This document shows, one piece after another, positions 52,510 through 61,362 of a DNA stretch of 64,000 nt. The notes under the pieces were generated by a model that worked only from the letters and a program-made list of their open reading frames with translations, was not told the origin of the DNA and made no database searches. This DNA is from Luteibacter sp. OK325. Lineage in GTDB: Bacteria > Pseudomonadota > Gammaproteobacteria > Xanthomonadales > Rhodanobacteraceae. The translations under genes were made by a program, and so were the position numbers. Where the stretch lies: the NCBI RefSeq assembly GCF_003050935.1, contig NZ_QAOX01000007.1:233344-297343 (forward strand), written 5' to 3'. Numbering within the stretch: position 1 is the stretch's first letter; each line of letters starts with the position of its first letter.

Positions 52510-53184
52510 TCAGCGACGGCTATAGCGGGTTACCAAGCGGTCGCCGAGGGATTGAAGGATCTGCACCAGGACCACCAGCAGGGCCACCGTGACCAGCATG
52601 TAGTCGGGTTTGTATCCGTTGTAACCATACTGGTAGGCGAGGGCACCAAGCCCACCGGCACCGACGATGCCGCCCATGGCCGTGTAACCGACCAGGGCCA
52701 CGGCAGTCACCGTCGCGCCAGCGATCAGGCCGGGCCGGGCTTCGGGCAGGAGCACGCGCGTGACGATCTGGCTCGTGGTCGCGCCCATGGCCTGGCTCGC
52801 CTCGATTACCCCGCGATCCACCTCGCGCAGTGCGGTTTCGACCAGGCGGGCAAGGAACGGCGCCGCGCCGATCACCAACGGCACGATGGCGCCCCGGATA
52901 CCGATGCTCACGCCGGTGATCGCCTTGGTCACCGGAATGAGCAGGATCATCAGGATGATGAACGGTACGGAGCGGAGTACGTTCACGACCAGCGAAAGTG
53001 CGCTGTAGAGCCTGGGCCTGGCGTGAAGCTGCCCGCGCGCGGTGAGGAACAGCCAGATCCCCAGCGGCAGGCCGAGTACCACGGTGAACAGCAACGAGCC
53101 GCCGAGCATCAGCAAGGTGTCGATACAGGCCTGGCCGATCTCGGCCCAGTCGATGTTGGGGAACAGGGTCTGCATCGGGCTCAT
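52510..53184 (-). CDS. metI: Methionine ABC transporter permease MetI
   Basis: The ATG at 53184 overlaps metN in ATGA; 224 residues, normal for MetI. Five membrane segments are predicted, with the BPD_transp EAA loop [44 protein letters not shown]. Together with MetN and MetQ it imports D- and L-methionine. A longer frame upstream would invade metN and is rejected. Confidence 0.95.
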   Translation of the reverse strand: MSPMQTLFPNIDWAEIGQACIDTLLMLGGSLLFTVVLGLPLGIWLFLTARGQLHARPRLYSALSLVVNVLRSVPFIILMILLIPVTKAITGVSIGIRGAIVPLVIGAAPFLARLVETALREVDRGVIEASQAMGATTSQIVTRVLLPEARPGLIAGATVTAVALVGYTAMGGIVGAGGLGALAYQYGYNGYKPDYMLVTVALLVVLVQILQSLGDRLVTRYSRR

Positions 53185-54185
53185 CGGGTCACCTCTTCGA
53201 TATCCACGCCGGCGTCGCGGATCTGCGCGAGTGCGTCGTCGACACGTTCGCCGTTCATGGCCAGGGTGAGCTGTCCGTATGGGGTGTCCTTGATGCGGTC
53301 GACGCGACCGGAAAGCAGGTTGTATTCGACGCCCGTATCGCGGACCACGTTCGACAGCACCGGCGAGTAGGTGGCTTCGCCGCGGAACGAGAGGCGGAAC
53401 AGGCGGCCGGTGACGCCGGAGAACTCGGGCCCGTGGCCCTCGCGGTGATCGGCTTCGGCGACGAAGCGACGCGTCGTGGGATGCTGCGGATGCAGGAAGA
53501 CGTCGGCCACTGCGCCCATTTCGACCACGTGGCCTGCCTCGAGCACCGCGACGCGATCGCATACGCGGCGGATCACGTCCATCTCGTGCGTGATGAGGAC
53601 GATGGTGAGGCCGAGACGGCGGTTGATGTCCGCGAGCAGCTCCAATACCGACGCCGTGGTCTGCGGGTCGAGCGCGCTGGTGGCTTCGTCACACAGCAGG
53701 ATGGACGGCCGGCTGGCCAAGGCGCGCGCGATGCCGACACGTTGCTTCTGGCCACCGGAAAGCTGGGCCGGATACTTCCGCGCGTGCGCGGTCAGGCCGA
53801 CAAGCTCGAGCAATTCATCGACCCGCGCGGTGATCTCGCCTTCCGATACGTTGCCCTGGATGCGTAGCGGAAAGGCCACGTTGTCGGCGACGCTGCGCGA
53901 GGAGAGCAGGTTGAAGTGCTGGAAGATCATGCCGATGCCGGCGCGCAGCTTGCGTAGTTCGCTGCCCGTGGCATCGGTGACATCGCGGTCCTCGATGAAG
54001 ATGCGGCCGGCCGTGGGCCGCTCGAGGAGGTTGATCAGACGAAGCATGGTCGACTTGCCGGCGCCCGAGTGGCCGATGATGCCGAACACTTCGCCGCGCT
54101 CGATCACCAGATCGACGGGCTCGAGGGCGGGAACGAGGGCTCCGTCGACCCGATAGGACTTGGAAGCGGCGGCAAAACGGATCAC
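53181..54185 (-). CDS. metN: Methionine ABC transporter ATPase MetN
   Basis: The GTG at 54185 (a GTG at 54212 is also in frame) gives 334 residues and starts with [13 protein letters not shown], matching MetN. Walker [23 protein letters not shown], signature [20 protein letters not shown], Walker [17 protein letters not shown], then a C-terminal NIL domain ([27 protein letters not shown]) that senses methionine. Operon order is metN-metI-metQ. A gap of 105 bases divides it from the divergent glutathione peroxidase. No SAM riboswitch is apparent. Confidence 0.93.
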   Translation of the reverse strand: MIRFAAASKSYRVDGALVPALEPVDLVIERGEVFGIIGHSGAGKSTMLRLINLLERPTAGRIFIEDRDVTDATGSELRKLRAGIGMIFQHFNLLSSRSVADNVAFPLRIQGNVSEGEITARVDELLELVGLTAHARKYPAQLSGGQKQRVGIARALASRPSILLCDEATSALDPQTTASVLELLADINRRLGLTIVLITHEMDVIRRVCDRVAVLEAGHVVEMGAVADVFLHPQHPTTRRFVAEADHREGHGPEFSGVTGRLFRLSFRGEATYSPVLSNVVRDTGVEYNLLSGRVDRIKDTPYGQLTLAMNGERVDDALAQIRDAGVDIEEVTR

Positions 54186-54290
54186 GGGGGTTCCGACAGG
54201 GGACGAAAGCACTCATGGTAGCCCAAGCCGCGCCACCGCCGGCGCCGCGGGCGTAGACTCCCGGCAGTCCACCCACGTAAGGAGACGCGC

Positions 54291-54773
54291 ATGACCGCCA
54301 TCTACGATTTTTCCGCCCGCGACATCGAAGGCAACGAACGCTCGCTCGCCGAATACCGCGGCAAGGCCCTGCTGGTCGTGAATGTGGCGTCCAAGTGCGG
54401 GTTCACCCCGCAGTACAAGGGCCTGGAAGAATTGCAGAAACAGTACGCGGGGCAGGGGTTCGAAGTGCTGGGTTTTCCCTGCGACCAGTTCGGTCACCAG
54501 GAGCCAGGTGACGAGAACGAGATCCGCGACTTCTGTTCGCTCACCTACGACGTGAGCTTCCCCATGTTCTCGAAGATCGAGGTCAACGGTGAGAACGCGC
54601 ATCCGCTGTATCGCTGGATGAAGGCGGAGAAGAAGGGCCTGCTCGGCACCGAAGGCATCAAGTGGAACTTCACCAAGTTCCTCATCGACCGCGACGGGCA
54701 GGTGGTCGAGCGTTACGCGCCAACCGATACGCCGGAGAAGATCGGCAAGGACCTGCCCAAGGTCCTCGGCTGA
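54291..54773 (+). CDS. Glutathione peroxidase family protein
   Basis: A 160-residue thiol peroxidase with the peroxidatic Cys in NVASKCGFTPQYKGLEELQ (C36) and FPCDQFGHQEPGDENEIRDFC with a resolving Cys, so it is the thioredoxin-dependent BtuE type rather than a selenoprotein. The WNFTKFLIDRDGQVVERYAP end is typical. It reduces peroxides in the cytoplasm. It is divergent from metN and followed by an expanded REP cluster. Confidence 0.94.
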   Translation: MTAIYDFSARDIEGNERSLAEYRGKALLVVNVASKCGFTPQYKGLEELQKQYAGQGFEVLGFPCDQFGHQEPGDENEIRDFCSLTYDVSFPMFSKIEVNGENAHPLYRWMKAEKKGLLGTEGIKWNFTKFLIDRDGQVVERYAPTDTPEKIGKDLPKVLG

Positions 54774-54779
54774 CGTCGG

Positions 54780-54902
54780 AACCGCTTCTTGTGGGAACCG
54801 CTTCTTGTGGGAGCCGCTTCTTGTGGGAGCCGCTTCAGCGGCGATTGGGCGCCGCAGCGCCACCACTCCGTTGGCCTTTCGCCGATGAATCGGCTCCTAC
54901 AT
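54780..54902. repeat. REP-like cluster with tandem 16-bp expansion
   Basis: Three tandem copies of GAACCGCTTCTTGTGG/GAGCCGCTTCTTGTGG at 54779-54825 precede a full C-type unit (GAGCCGCTTCAGCGGCGAT), a spacer GGGCGCCGCAGCGCC (itself a small palindrome) and an inverted A-type unit. The tandem part looks like an expansion of the unit's 5' half by slippage. Confidence 0.9.
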
Positions 54903-54910
54903 GAAACGGG

Positions 54911-55696
54911 TCAGCCCAGCCATGACGGCTGGGTCTTGTCGAGGAAGGCGGTGAGACCCTCCTGACCCTCGGCCGATATACGCAGGCTTGCGATCAGCGC
55001 GGCGTTGCCTGCGTCCACCGCCTGCATGTCCTCCACGTCCATGCCGCCCATGTTCAGGGCGAGGTGTTTGGCCTCGTTCTGGGCGATCGGGCCACCCTTA
55101 CCGAGCAGACCGACGACGCGGTCGATCGCGGCGTCGAGTTCCTCGGCGGGGACCGTCTCGTGAACCAGCCCCATGGCCAGCGCGGCGCTGCTGCCGAAAA
55201 TCTCACCGGTGATGAACAGGCGACGTGCCTGACGCAGGCCAATGGCGGCGATGACGTAAGGCGAGATCACGGCCGGCACGAGGCCGAGCTTGACCTCGGA
55301 AAGAGCAAACTTCGCCCCCTCGGCCGCGATGGCGATGTCGCAGCAGGCGACCAGGCCCACGCCACCGCCGAACGCCGCGCCATTGACCCGCGCCACCGTC
55401 GGCTTCGAGAGGAACTGCAGGCGGCGCATCAGCGTGGCCAGGCGCAGGGAGTCGGCCCGGTTGTCCTCCTCGCTGGCCGCGGCCATACCGCGCATCCAGT
55501 TCAGATCGGCGCCCGCCGAGAAGCTGGCTCCGGCGCCGGTGAGCACCACGGCGCGAATCCCGTCGTCGCCTTCGATCCCGTCCAGCGCGGCCGTCAGGTC
55601 GGCAATGAGGACGTCGTCGAAGGCGTTGTGGACTTCGGGGCGATTCATGACCAGGCGGGCGAGGGATCCCTCGCGGATCAGTTGGACGGCGGACAT
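54911..55696 (-). CDS. liuC: Enoyl-CoA hydratase (LiuC-like methylglutaconyl-CoA hydratase)
   Basis: A 261-residue crotonase with GAGASFSAGADLNWMRGMAAASEEDNRAD (oxyanion hole and Asp-Leu-Asn-Trp typical of AUH/LiuC), PTVARVNGAAFGGGVGLVACCDIAIA and SEVKLGLVPAVISPYVIAAIG. These match the LiuC group that hydrates 3-methylglutaconyl-CoA in leucine catabolism better than FadB-like hydratases. No liu partners are adjacent, so the narrow specificity is inferred. It is divergent from the feo operon. Confidence 0.85.
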   Translation of the reverse strand: MSAVQLIREGSLARLVMNRPEVHNAFDDVLIADLTAALDGIEGDDGIRAVVLTGAGASFSAGADLNWMRGMAAASEEDNRADSLRLATLMRRLQFLSKPTVARVNGAAFGGGVGLVACCDIAIAAEGAKFALSEVKLGLVPAVISPYVIAAIGLRQARRLFITGEIFGSSAALAMGLVHETVPAEELDAAIDRVVGLLGKGGPIAQNEAKHLALNMGGMDVEDMQAVDAGNAALIASLRISAEGQEGLTAFLDKTQPSWLG

Positions 55697-55793
55697 GGGG
55701 TCTCTCCGGTTTGCGTAGGCGGCGATGATACGGGTTGCTCCCGGGTGACTGTCAGCGATTTCTTGCTCATGTGCAGGGCAATAGCGAAAGGCA

Positions 55794-55815
55794 TATAATG
55801 CGAACAGTTCTTATT
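55794..55815 (+). promoter_or_regulatory. Candidate Fur box and -10 before feoA
   Basis: AATGCGAAC-A-GTTCTTATT at 55797-55815 is a dyad with 7 of 9 half-site matches, close to the AATGAGAAT-N-ATTCTCATT form of Fur boxes. A TATAAT -10 box at 55794-55799 overlaps it, so Fur binding would block the promoter of feoAB. Confidence 0.65.
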
Positions 55816-55828
55816 TGAGTATGCCCCG

Positions 55829-56074
55829 TTGCGCCTCTCAGACGCGCCGAAAGGTGCACATGCCGTGGTCCAGACCGTTACCGATGCCCATCCTGCCGAT
55901 CCGATCGCCCAACGCCTGCGCGATCTCGGCTTTGTTTCGGGTGAGCCGGTCCGCCTGGTGGCCCGTGGCCCGCTCGGTGGCGATCCCCTGCTGATCCAGA
56001 TCGGTTCGACGCGGTTTGCGCTGCGCAAGACTGAAGCGGCCCGGGTGGATGTGTCCGTGGACGGCGTCGCATGA
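55829..56074 (+). CDS. feoA: Ferrous iron transport protein A
   Basis: An 81-residue SH3-like protein starting with TTG at 55829 (MRLSDAPKGAHAVVQTV): the ATG at 55821 is out of frame. The core QRLRDLGFVSGEPVRLVARGPLGGDPLLIQIGSTRFALRKTEAARVDV matches FeoA. It overlaps feoB by 4 bases. FeoA assists FeoB GTPase in Fe(II) uptake. The TTG start may keep its level low. Confidence 0.93.
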   Translation: MRLSDAPKGAHAVVQTVTDAHPADPIAQRLRDLGFVSGEPVRLVARGPLGGDPLLIQIGSTRFALRKTEAARVDVSVDGVA

Positions 56075-57918
56075 GCGCCGCGTCGATGCGCATTGCCCTG
56101 GTCGGCAACCCGAACTGCGGCAAGACGGCCCTGTTCAACCAGCTCACCGGCGGCCGCCAGAAGGTCGCCAACTACGCCGGCGTCACCGTCGAGCGCAAGG
56201 AAGGTCGCTTCATCGCGCCGTCCGGACGCACCCTGCACGTGCTCGACCTGCCGGGCGCCTACAGTTTCGATGCGACCAGCCCCGACGAGGCAATCACCCG
56301 CGACGTCTGCCATGGTCGTTATCCGGGCGAAGCCGCGCCCGACCTGATCGTTTGCGTGGCAGACGCGACCAACCTCCGTCTTCACCTGCGTTTCGTGCTC
56401 GAAGTGCGTCGCCTGGGTCGACCCGTCGTGCTCGCGCTCAACATGATGGATGCCGCGCGTCGTCGTGGCATGGTCATCGATGTCGAAGGGCTTTCGCGCC
56501 GGCTTGGCGTACCCGTGGTCGAGACCATCGCGATCAAACGTGGCGGCGCGCAGGCGTTGATCGAACGCATCGACGCCGCCATCCCCGAGATTGTTCCCAC
56601 CGCTGTCGACAACGCCGGCATCGAGCAGCTACATGCCGAGGTGCGTTCGATCCTAGCCGAGACAGTGACGTTGCCGCGCGATACCGCGGCCATCGACGAC
56701 GCCATCGATCGGTGGGCATTGCATCCGGTGTTCGGCCTGTTGATCCTGGCGACGCTGATGTTCTTCATCTTCCAGGCCGTGTTCTCGTGGGCACAGCCGG
56801 TCATGGACGGCATCCAGGCCGGCATCACCGGACTCGGTGCCTGGGTGACGGGGTTCCTGCCCGGCGACAGCGCGCTGCACAGCCTGCTCAACGACGGCGT
56901 CTTCGCCGGCCTCGGCGCCGTGCTCGTGTTCCTGCCGCAGATCCTGATCCTGTTCCTCTTCATCCTCGTGCTCGAGGAGTCCGGCTACCTGCCGCGTGCC
57001 GCCTTCCTGCTCGACAAGATGATGTTCCGCGTCGGCCTGACGGGCAGGGCGTTCATTCCGCTGCTGTCGAGCTTTGCCTGCGCGATCCCCGGCATCATGG
57101 CCACGCGCAGCATCCAGGATCCACGCGACCGCCTGACCACGATCCTCGTCGCACCGCTGATGACGTGCTCGGCGCGTCTTCCCGTCTACACGCTGTTGAT
57201 TGCCGCTTTCATTCCGGATCGTGCGGTGTGGGGGGTGTTCAACCTGCAGGGCGTGGTGCTGTTCGCGCTCTATTTCGCTGGCATCTTCAGCGCGCTCGGC
57301 GTGGCCTTCGTGATGAAGCGCCTGCGCAAGGACAAGAGCGAGCACGCGCTGATCATGGAGCTGCCCTCATACCGCCTGCCCAATGTGCGTGACATCGCAC
57401 TGGGCCTGTGGGAGCGCGCGTTGATCTTCCTCAAGCGCGTCGGTGGCATCATCCTCGCGCTCACCGTGTTGCTGTGGTTCCTGTCCACGTTCCCCGGTGC
57501 ACCGGAAGGTGCGACGCAGCCTGCGATCGATTACAGCATCGCCGGTCGCCTTGGCCGCATGCTGGAATACATCTTCGCGCCTATCGGTTTCAACTGGCAG
57601 ATCTGCGTGGCCCTGGTGCCGGGTCTTGCCGCTCGCGAAGTGGCGGTCGCCGCACTCGGTACGGTTTACGCCATGTCGGGCAGCGACGATGCCGTTGCCT
57701 CGCAGCTCGGTCCGCTGATCTCGCACCAGTGGTCGCTGGCCACCGCGTTGTCGCTGCTCGCCTGGTATGTATTCGCGCCGCAGTGCATGTCCACGCTGGC
57801 GGTGATCCGCCGCGAAACCAATTCCTGGCGTAACGTCGCGGTGGCGGCTGGCTATCTGTTCGGCCTGGCTTACCTCGCCTCGTTCGCCACCTATCAGATT
57901 GCGAGGGCGCTCTCATGA
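56071..57918 (+). CDS. feoB: Ferrous iron transporter FeoB
   Basis: A 615-residue protein, shorter than E. coli FeoB (773). The N-terminal G domain has G1 GNPNCGKTALFNQLTG, G2 NYAGVTVERKEG, G3 DLPGAYSFDA and G4 LNMMDAARR; two Gate regions follow in the membrane half, with SGYLPRAAFLLDKMMFRVGLTGRAFIPLLSSFACAIPGIMATR and a second QICVALVPGLAAREVAVAALGTVYAMSG. It imports Fe(II) across the inner membrane. It overlaps feoA by 4 bases and the Cys-rich gene by 4. Confidence 0.97.
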   Translation: MSAASMRIALVGNPNCGKTALFNQLTGGRQKVANYAGVTVERKEGRFIAPSGRTLHVLDLPGAYSFDATSPDEAITRDVCHGRYPGEAAPDLIVCVADATNLRLHLRFVLEVRRLGRPVVLALNMMDAARRRGMVIDVEGLSRRLGVPVVETIAIKRGGAQALIERIDAAIPEIVPTAVDNAGIEQLHAEVRSILAETVTLPRDTAAIDDAIDRWALHPVFGLLILATLMFFIFQAVFSWAQPVMDGIQAGITGLGAWVTGFLPGDSALHSLLNDGVFAGLGAVLVFLPQILILFLFILVLEESGYLPRAAFLLDKMMFRVGLTGRAFIPLLSSFACAIPGIMATRSIQDPRDRLTTILVAPLMTCSARLPVYTLLIAAFIPDRAVWGVFNLQGVVLFALYFAGIFSALGVAFVMKRLRKDKSEHALIMELPSYRLPNVRDIALGLWERALIFLKRVGGIILALTVLLWFLSTFPGAPEGATQPAIDYSIAGRLGRMLEYIFAPIGFNWQICVALVPGLAAREVAVAALGTVYAMSGSDDAVASQLGPLISHQWSLATALSLLAWYVFAPQCMSTLAVIRRETNSWRNVAVAAGYLFGLAYLASFATYQIARALS

Positions 57919-58208
57919 GCACGTTCGACATCGTCCAGGGCGTGATCATCGCGCTGGTCGTGGCGGTTGCCGCGTACGTGGCATTCCGCAAACTCCTGCC
58001 GAAGACCTCCACCCGGGTGATGGCACGGATCTCGGCCACCCTCAATCACGACGGTCGCTCGGCTGCCTTGCGTTCGCTCGGTCGCCGCATGCAGCCTGCC
58101 GCAGCGACGGGAAGCTGCGGTGATGGTTGCGGTTCCTGCGGCAGCTGCGGCCCGGCGCCGTCCGTGAAGACCGAAGCGCAGCCGTTGCATTTCAAGCCGC
58201 GGGGCTGA
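57915..58208 (+). CDS. FeoB-associated Cys-rich small membrane protein (DUF6587-like)
   Basis: A 97-residue protein starting in the feoB stop (ATGA overlap). One membrane segment (DIVQGVIIALVVAVAAYVAF, about 5-24), a basic loop, then a cysteine cluster GSCGDGCGSCGSCGPAP (about 72-88). The Cys-rich tail and position match the FeoB-associated Cys-rich membrane proteins that take the place of FeoC. It may bind iron or a cluster and gate FeoB. A role in this organism is inferred from synteny. Confidence 0.85.
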   Translation: MSTFDIVQGVIIALVVAVAAYVAFRKLLPKTSTRVMARISATLNHDGRSAALRSLGRRMQPAAATGSCGDGCGSCGSCGPAPSVKTEAQPLHFKPRG

Positions 58209-58221
58209 TGAGCGAGCTTTG

Positions 58222-58309
58222 TGTGGGAGCCGATTCATCGGCGAAAGTAGGTCGCGACATCGTGGCAACCACGCGCTCTGCAGGGATCGCCGATGAATCG
58301 GCTCCCACA
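58222..58309. repeat. REP-like inverted A-type pair
   Basis: TGTGGGAGCCGATTCATCGGCGAA and its inverse A-type copy (GATCGCCGATGAATCGGCTCCCACA) flank a 40-base spacer with GTCGCGACATCGTGGCAACCACGCGC. It lies between the feo operon and clsB (convergent). Confidence 0.9.
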
Positions 58310-58322
58310 ACGAGCGCGAGTC

Positions 58323-59789
58323 TCAGCTTTTTTCGGCGTCGACCGGTGAGCGCTTGCGCTTGAGGCGTAGTTTCCACCAGCTGACCGAGAGGTTCACCGC
58401 GAACCATGCGCCGATGAGCGCGAGCGGCCAGGCGATGACCGCCGGCCAGAAGATGGCCACCACGGTCAGCGCGATCGCGGTGAGGGCACCTGCGATCAAC
58501 GGCCCGGTTTCGGTGTCGCCCAGCACGCGGTGCTCGGTCAGGGCAGCACCGACTGTATTGGCCAGGCGTAACGCACCCGCCGCCGCGCGGCTGGAACTGC
58601 CGCCGGTGTGACGTGGCCGTGGTGGGCGCGGCGAGCGGCTGCGCATGCGCTCGTTGCCGGAGCGATACCGGCGCCCGCGTAGCAGGATTTCCGTGGCGTT
58701 CTCGAGGTCCGCTTCGTACTGCGCTGCGAGCTTCCCGGCGAATCCGTTGTCTTCAATCGCCACGTCGATCTCGCGATTGCTAAGCCAGCTGGCGATATTG
58801 AGGTTGGACGAGCCCACGCGTGCCCAGCGGCCGTCGGCTACGGCGGTTTTCGCATGCAGCATCGAGCCGTTCCATTCGAAGACGCGGATGCCGGCTTTCA
58901 ACAGGGGGCGATAACCCGAACGGGACATACCGGCGACCATGGGGATGTCACTGGTGCCCGGGACAAGGAGGCGCACGTCCACGCCATCGCGCGCGGCGGC
59001 GGCGAGCGCCTGCACGTACGGCGCGACACCGACGAAATAGGCATCGGTGAGCCAGAGAGTCTTGCGTGCCATCGCGGCGACCATCTGGTCGAGGCGATAC
59101 ATGCCGGCCGTGCTCGGCTGGGTGGCGATGAGGCGTAGCGCGACTTCGCCGGCGTCTTTGCTGTCGACGGTGGCCCGGAGACGTTCGTCATCAGGCAACG
59201 GCTCGCCGGCCTGTTGCCAGCTGTCGGCGAAGGCGTGTTCGATCTCCGCAACGGCCGGGCCGTGGATCATGACGCCCGTATCTCGCCAGGGTGGTACGTC
59301 GCGGCCGGGATTGCCGAGCCACTTCTCGCTCAGGCAAACGCCGGAAAGGAAACCCACTTCGCCGTCCACGGTGAGCACCTTGCGGTGGTCGCGACTGACC
59401 CAGCCGAACGAGCTGCCGAGCCTGGGCGGGTTGTAGATGCGCACGTGACCGCCTGCGGTGCGCAGTTCGTTCCAGAACGACGCGCGGGACTGGCCGAGGC
59501 AGCCGACCCAGTCGCCGATGACGGCTACGAAGATTCCAGCGCGAGCCCGTTCGACCAGCGCGGCACGGAACGCTTGCCCGATGCTGTCGTCGCGGATGAT
59601 GTAGTTCTCGATGAATACGTGGCGTTTTGCCGCCGTGATGGCGGCAAGCCATGCGTCGAAATGGGCCCGCGCGTCGATCAGCAGCTCCACGGCATTGCCA
59701 CCGATCAGTGGCGCCCCGGCGCTTCGGCTCAGGGCCTGCTCGGCGAACAGGCGATTGGAAAACCCGGTGCTGCGGTGGCGTACGTTCAT
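58323..59789 (-). CDS. clsB: Cardiolipin synthase B
   Basis: A 488-residue PLD-family protein with two HKD motifs: SRDHRKVLTVDGEVGFLSGVCLSEKW (first, His near 130) and SMLHAKTAVADGRWARVGSSNLNIASW (second, near 320). A C-terminal membrane region (GPLIAGALTAIALTVVAIFWPAVIAWPLALIGAWFAVNLSVSWW, about 425-470) anchors it. It condenses phosphatidylglycerol to cardiolipin. It is convergent with the feo operon and divergent from the ispG promoter gap. Confidence 0.93.
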   Translation of the reverse strand: MNVRHRSTGFSNRLFAEQALSRSAGAPLIGGNAVELLIDARAHFDAWLAAITAAKRHVFIENYIIRDDSIGQAFRAALVERARAGIFVAVIGDWVGCLGQSRASFWNELRTAGGHVRIYNPPRLGSSFGWVSRDHRKVLTVDGEVGFLSGVCLSEKWLGNPGRDVPPWRDTGVMIHGPAVAEIEHAFADSWQQAGEPLPDDERLRATVDSKDAGEVALRLIATQPSTAGMYRLDQMVAAMARKTLWLTDAYFVGVAPYVQALAAAARDGVDVRLLVPGTSDIPMVAGMSRSGYRPLLKAGIRVFEWNGSMLHAKTAVADGRWARVGSSNLNIASWLSNREIDVAIEDNGFAGKLAAQYEADLENATEILLRGRRYRSGNERMRSRSPRPPRPRHTGGSSSRAAAGALRLANTVGAALTEHRVLGDTETGPLIAGALTAIALTVVAIFWPAVIAWPLALIGAWFAVNLSVSWWKLRLKRKRSPVDAEKS

Positions 59790-59820
59790 GCGAGGAGTGT
59801 ATCGGCATAGCGTGAACGGC

Positions 59821-59868
59821 GGATGGGGATGGAGATGGAGATGGAGATGGAGATGGGGATGGGGATAG
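59821..59868. repeat. Imperfect hexanucleotide tandem repeat (GGAGAT)
   Basis: About eight tandem copies of GGAGAT/GGGGAT (GGATGGGGATGGAGATGGAG...) over 48 bases just upstream of a REP cluster, in the clsB-ispG gap. Simple repeats of this length are rare here and suit slipped-strand variation. Confidence 0.85.
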
Positions 59869-59875
59869 GTACTGT

Positions 59876-59990
59876 TGTAGAAGCCGATTCATCGGCGAAG
59901 CTGTGTGTGGGAGCCGCTTCAGCGGCGAATGGGTGCTTGCCTTTACCTGGCCCGCTGCCGCGGGATCGCCGGCGTAGCCGGCTCCCACAA
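59876..59990. repeat. Composite REP-like cluster with a covariant unit
   Basis: An A-type unit (with TGTAGAAG), a C-type unit, the conserved spacer hairpin in inverse form (CCCGCTGCCGCGGG), and a divergent unit ATCGCCGGCGTAGCCGGCTCCCACA whose stem is GCCGGC with loop GTA. The last one shows the palindrome changing while base pairing is kept. It lies directly upstream of ispG. Confidence 0.9.
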
Positions 59991-60036
59991 TCGCCGGGGG
60001 ATCGGCGGTCACACGAATGCGCTAAAATGCGTGGCT

Positions 60037-61296
60037 ATGACCGAAGACCTCCATAGCCGCCCCCGCCCCGCGGAAGCCGCTGCCCGCCGCCCCAGCACGG
60101 GTGTGATCGTCGACCGTGTGCAGGTGGGCGGCAGCGCGCCGATCGTGGTCCAGTCCATGACCAATACGGACACCGAAGATCCCGTCTCCACCGCCAAGCA
60201 GGTGGCCGAACTGGCCCGCGCGGGTTCGGAGATGGTCCGCATCACGGTGAACACGCCGGCGGCCGCGGCCGCCGTGCCGCGCATCCGTGAGCGCCTGGAG
60301 ATGATGGGCGTCTCGGTGCCGCTGATCGGCGATTTCCACTACAACGGCCACCAGCTGCTGGAAGGCGAACCGGCTTGCGCCGAGGCCCTGGCCAAGTACC
60401 GCATCAATCCGGGTAACGTCGGCTTCGGCAAGAAGAAAGACGCTCAGTTCGCCTCGATCATCGAGATGGCGATCCGCTACGACAAGCCCGTGCGCATCGG
60501 CGCTAACTGGGGCTCGCTCGACCAGTCCATGGTCGCCGCCCTGATGGACGAGAATGCCCGCCGTTCCGACCCCTGGGATGCTGGTCACGTGGCCCGCGAG
60601 GCATTGATCCGTTCCGCGCTGGATTCAGCCGCGCGTGCGGAAGACCTCGGCCTCGCACGCAACCGCATCATTCTCTCGTGCAAGGTCTCCGGCGTGCAGG
60701 AGCTGATCGCGGTCTATCGCGATCTCGCCCGTCGCGCCGACTACGCACTGCATCTGGGCCTGACCGAAGCGGGCATGGGGTCGAAGGGCATCACCGCCTC
60801 GAGCGCGGCGCTCGGCGTGCTGCTCCAGGAAGGCATCGGCGACACCATCCGCATTTCGCTGACGCCGGAGCCGGGTCAGTCGCGCACGGCCGAAGTCATC
60901 GTCGCGCAGGAGTTGCTGCAGACCATGGGCCTGCGCGCGTTTACCCCGCTGGTAACGGCGTGCCCCGGTTGCGGTCGCACCACCAGCGAGTTCTTCCAGG
61001 AGCTGGCCAAGACCGTGCAGGAGCATGTGCGCGAGCAGATGCCGGTGTGGCGCGTGAAGTACGACGGCGTGGAGAATCTCACCCTCGCGGTGATGGGTTG
61101 CATCGTCAACGGTCCGGGTGAATCCAAGCACGCCAACATCGGCATTTCCTTGCCGGGCAATGGCGAAGCGCCGTCGGCACCGGTGTTCATCGACGGTGAA
61201 AAGGCGATGACCCTGCGCGGCGACAACATCGCCGATGAGTTCGTCGGCATCCTCGACAACTACGTCGAAACGCACTACGCGGCGCGGGGCGACTGA
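60037..61296 (+). CDS. ispG: 4-hydroxy-3-methylbut-2-en-1-yl diphosphate synthase IspG
   Basis: The ATG at 60037 gives 419 residues, normal for IspG/GcpE. It opens with ...[33 protein letters not shown] and carries [21 protein letters not shown]. The 4Fe-4S ligands are visible in [18 protein letters not shown] and [22 protein letters not shown]. It performs the penultimate MEP-pathway step. A REP cluster lies just upstream, and an upstream frame extension would be non-genic. Confidence 0.96.
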   Translation: MTEDLHSRPRPAEAAARRPSTGVIVDRVQVGGSAPIVVQSMTNTDTEDPVSTAKQVAELARAGSEMVRITVNTPAAAAAVPRIRERLEMMGVSVPLIGDFHYNGHQLLEGEPACAEALAKYRINPGNVGFGKKKDAQFASIIEMAIRYDKPVRIGANWGSLDQSMVAALMDENARRSDPWDAGHVAREALIRSALDSAARAEDLGLARNRIILSCKVSGVQELIAVYRDLARRADYALHLGLTEAGMGSKGITASSAALGVLLQEGIGDTIRISLTPEPGQSRTAEVIVAQELLQTMGLRAFTPLVTACPGCGRTTSEFFQELAKTVQEHVREQMPVWRVKYDGVENLTLAVMGCIVNGPGESKHANIGISLPGNGEAPSAPVFIDGEKAMTLRGDNIADEFVGILDNYVETHYAARGD

Positions 61297-61362
61297 GCCA
61301 TCACGCCTTGAATGCGGGGCCGTCCGGCATCATTACCGGCGGTTCCCCGCAGGAGACAAGGC

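Noticed and set aside
54186..54290. SAM riboswitch or S-box before metNIQ
   Set aside because: The 105-base gap is too short and has no matching stem pattern; control is more likely by a MetJ/MetR-type protein elsewhere.
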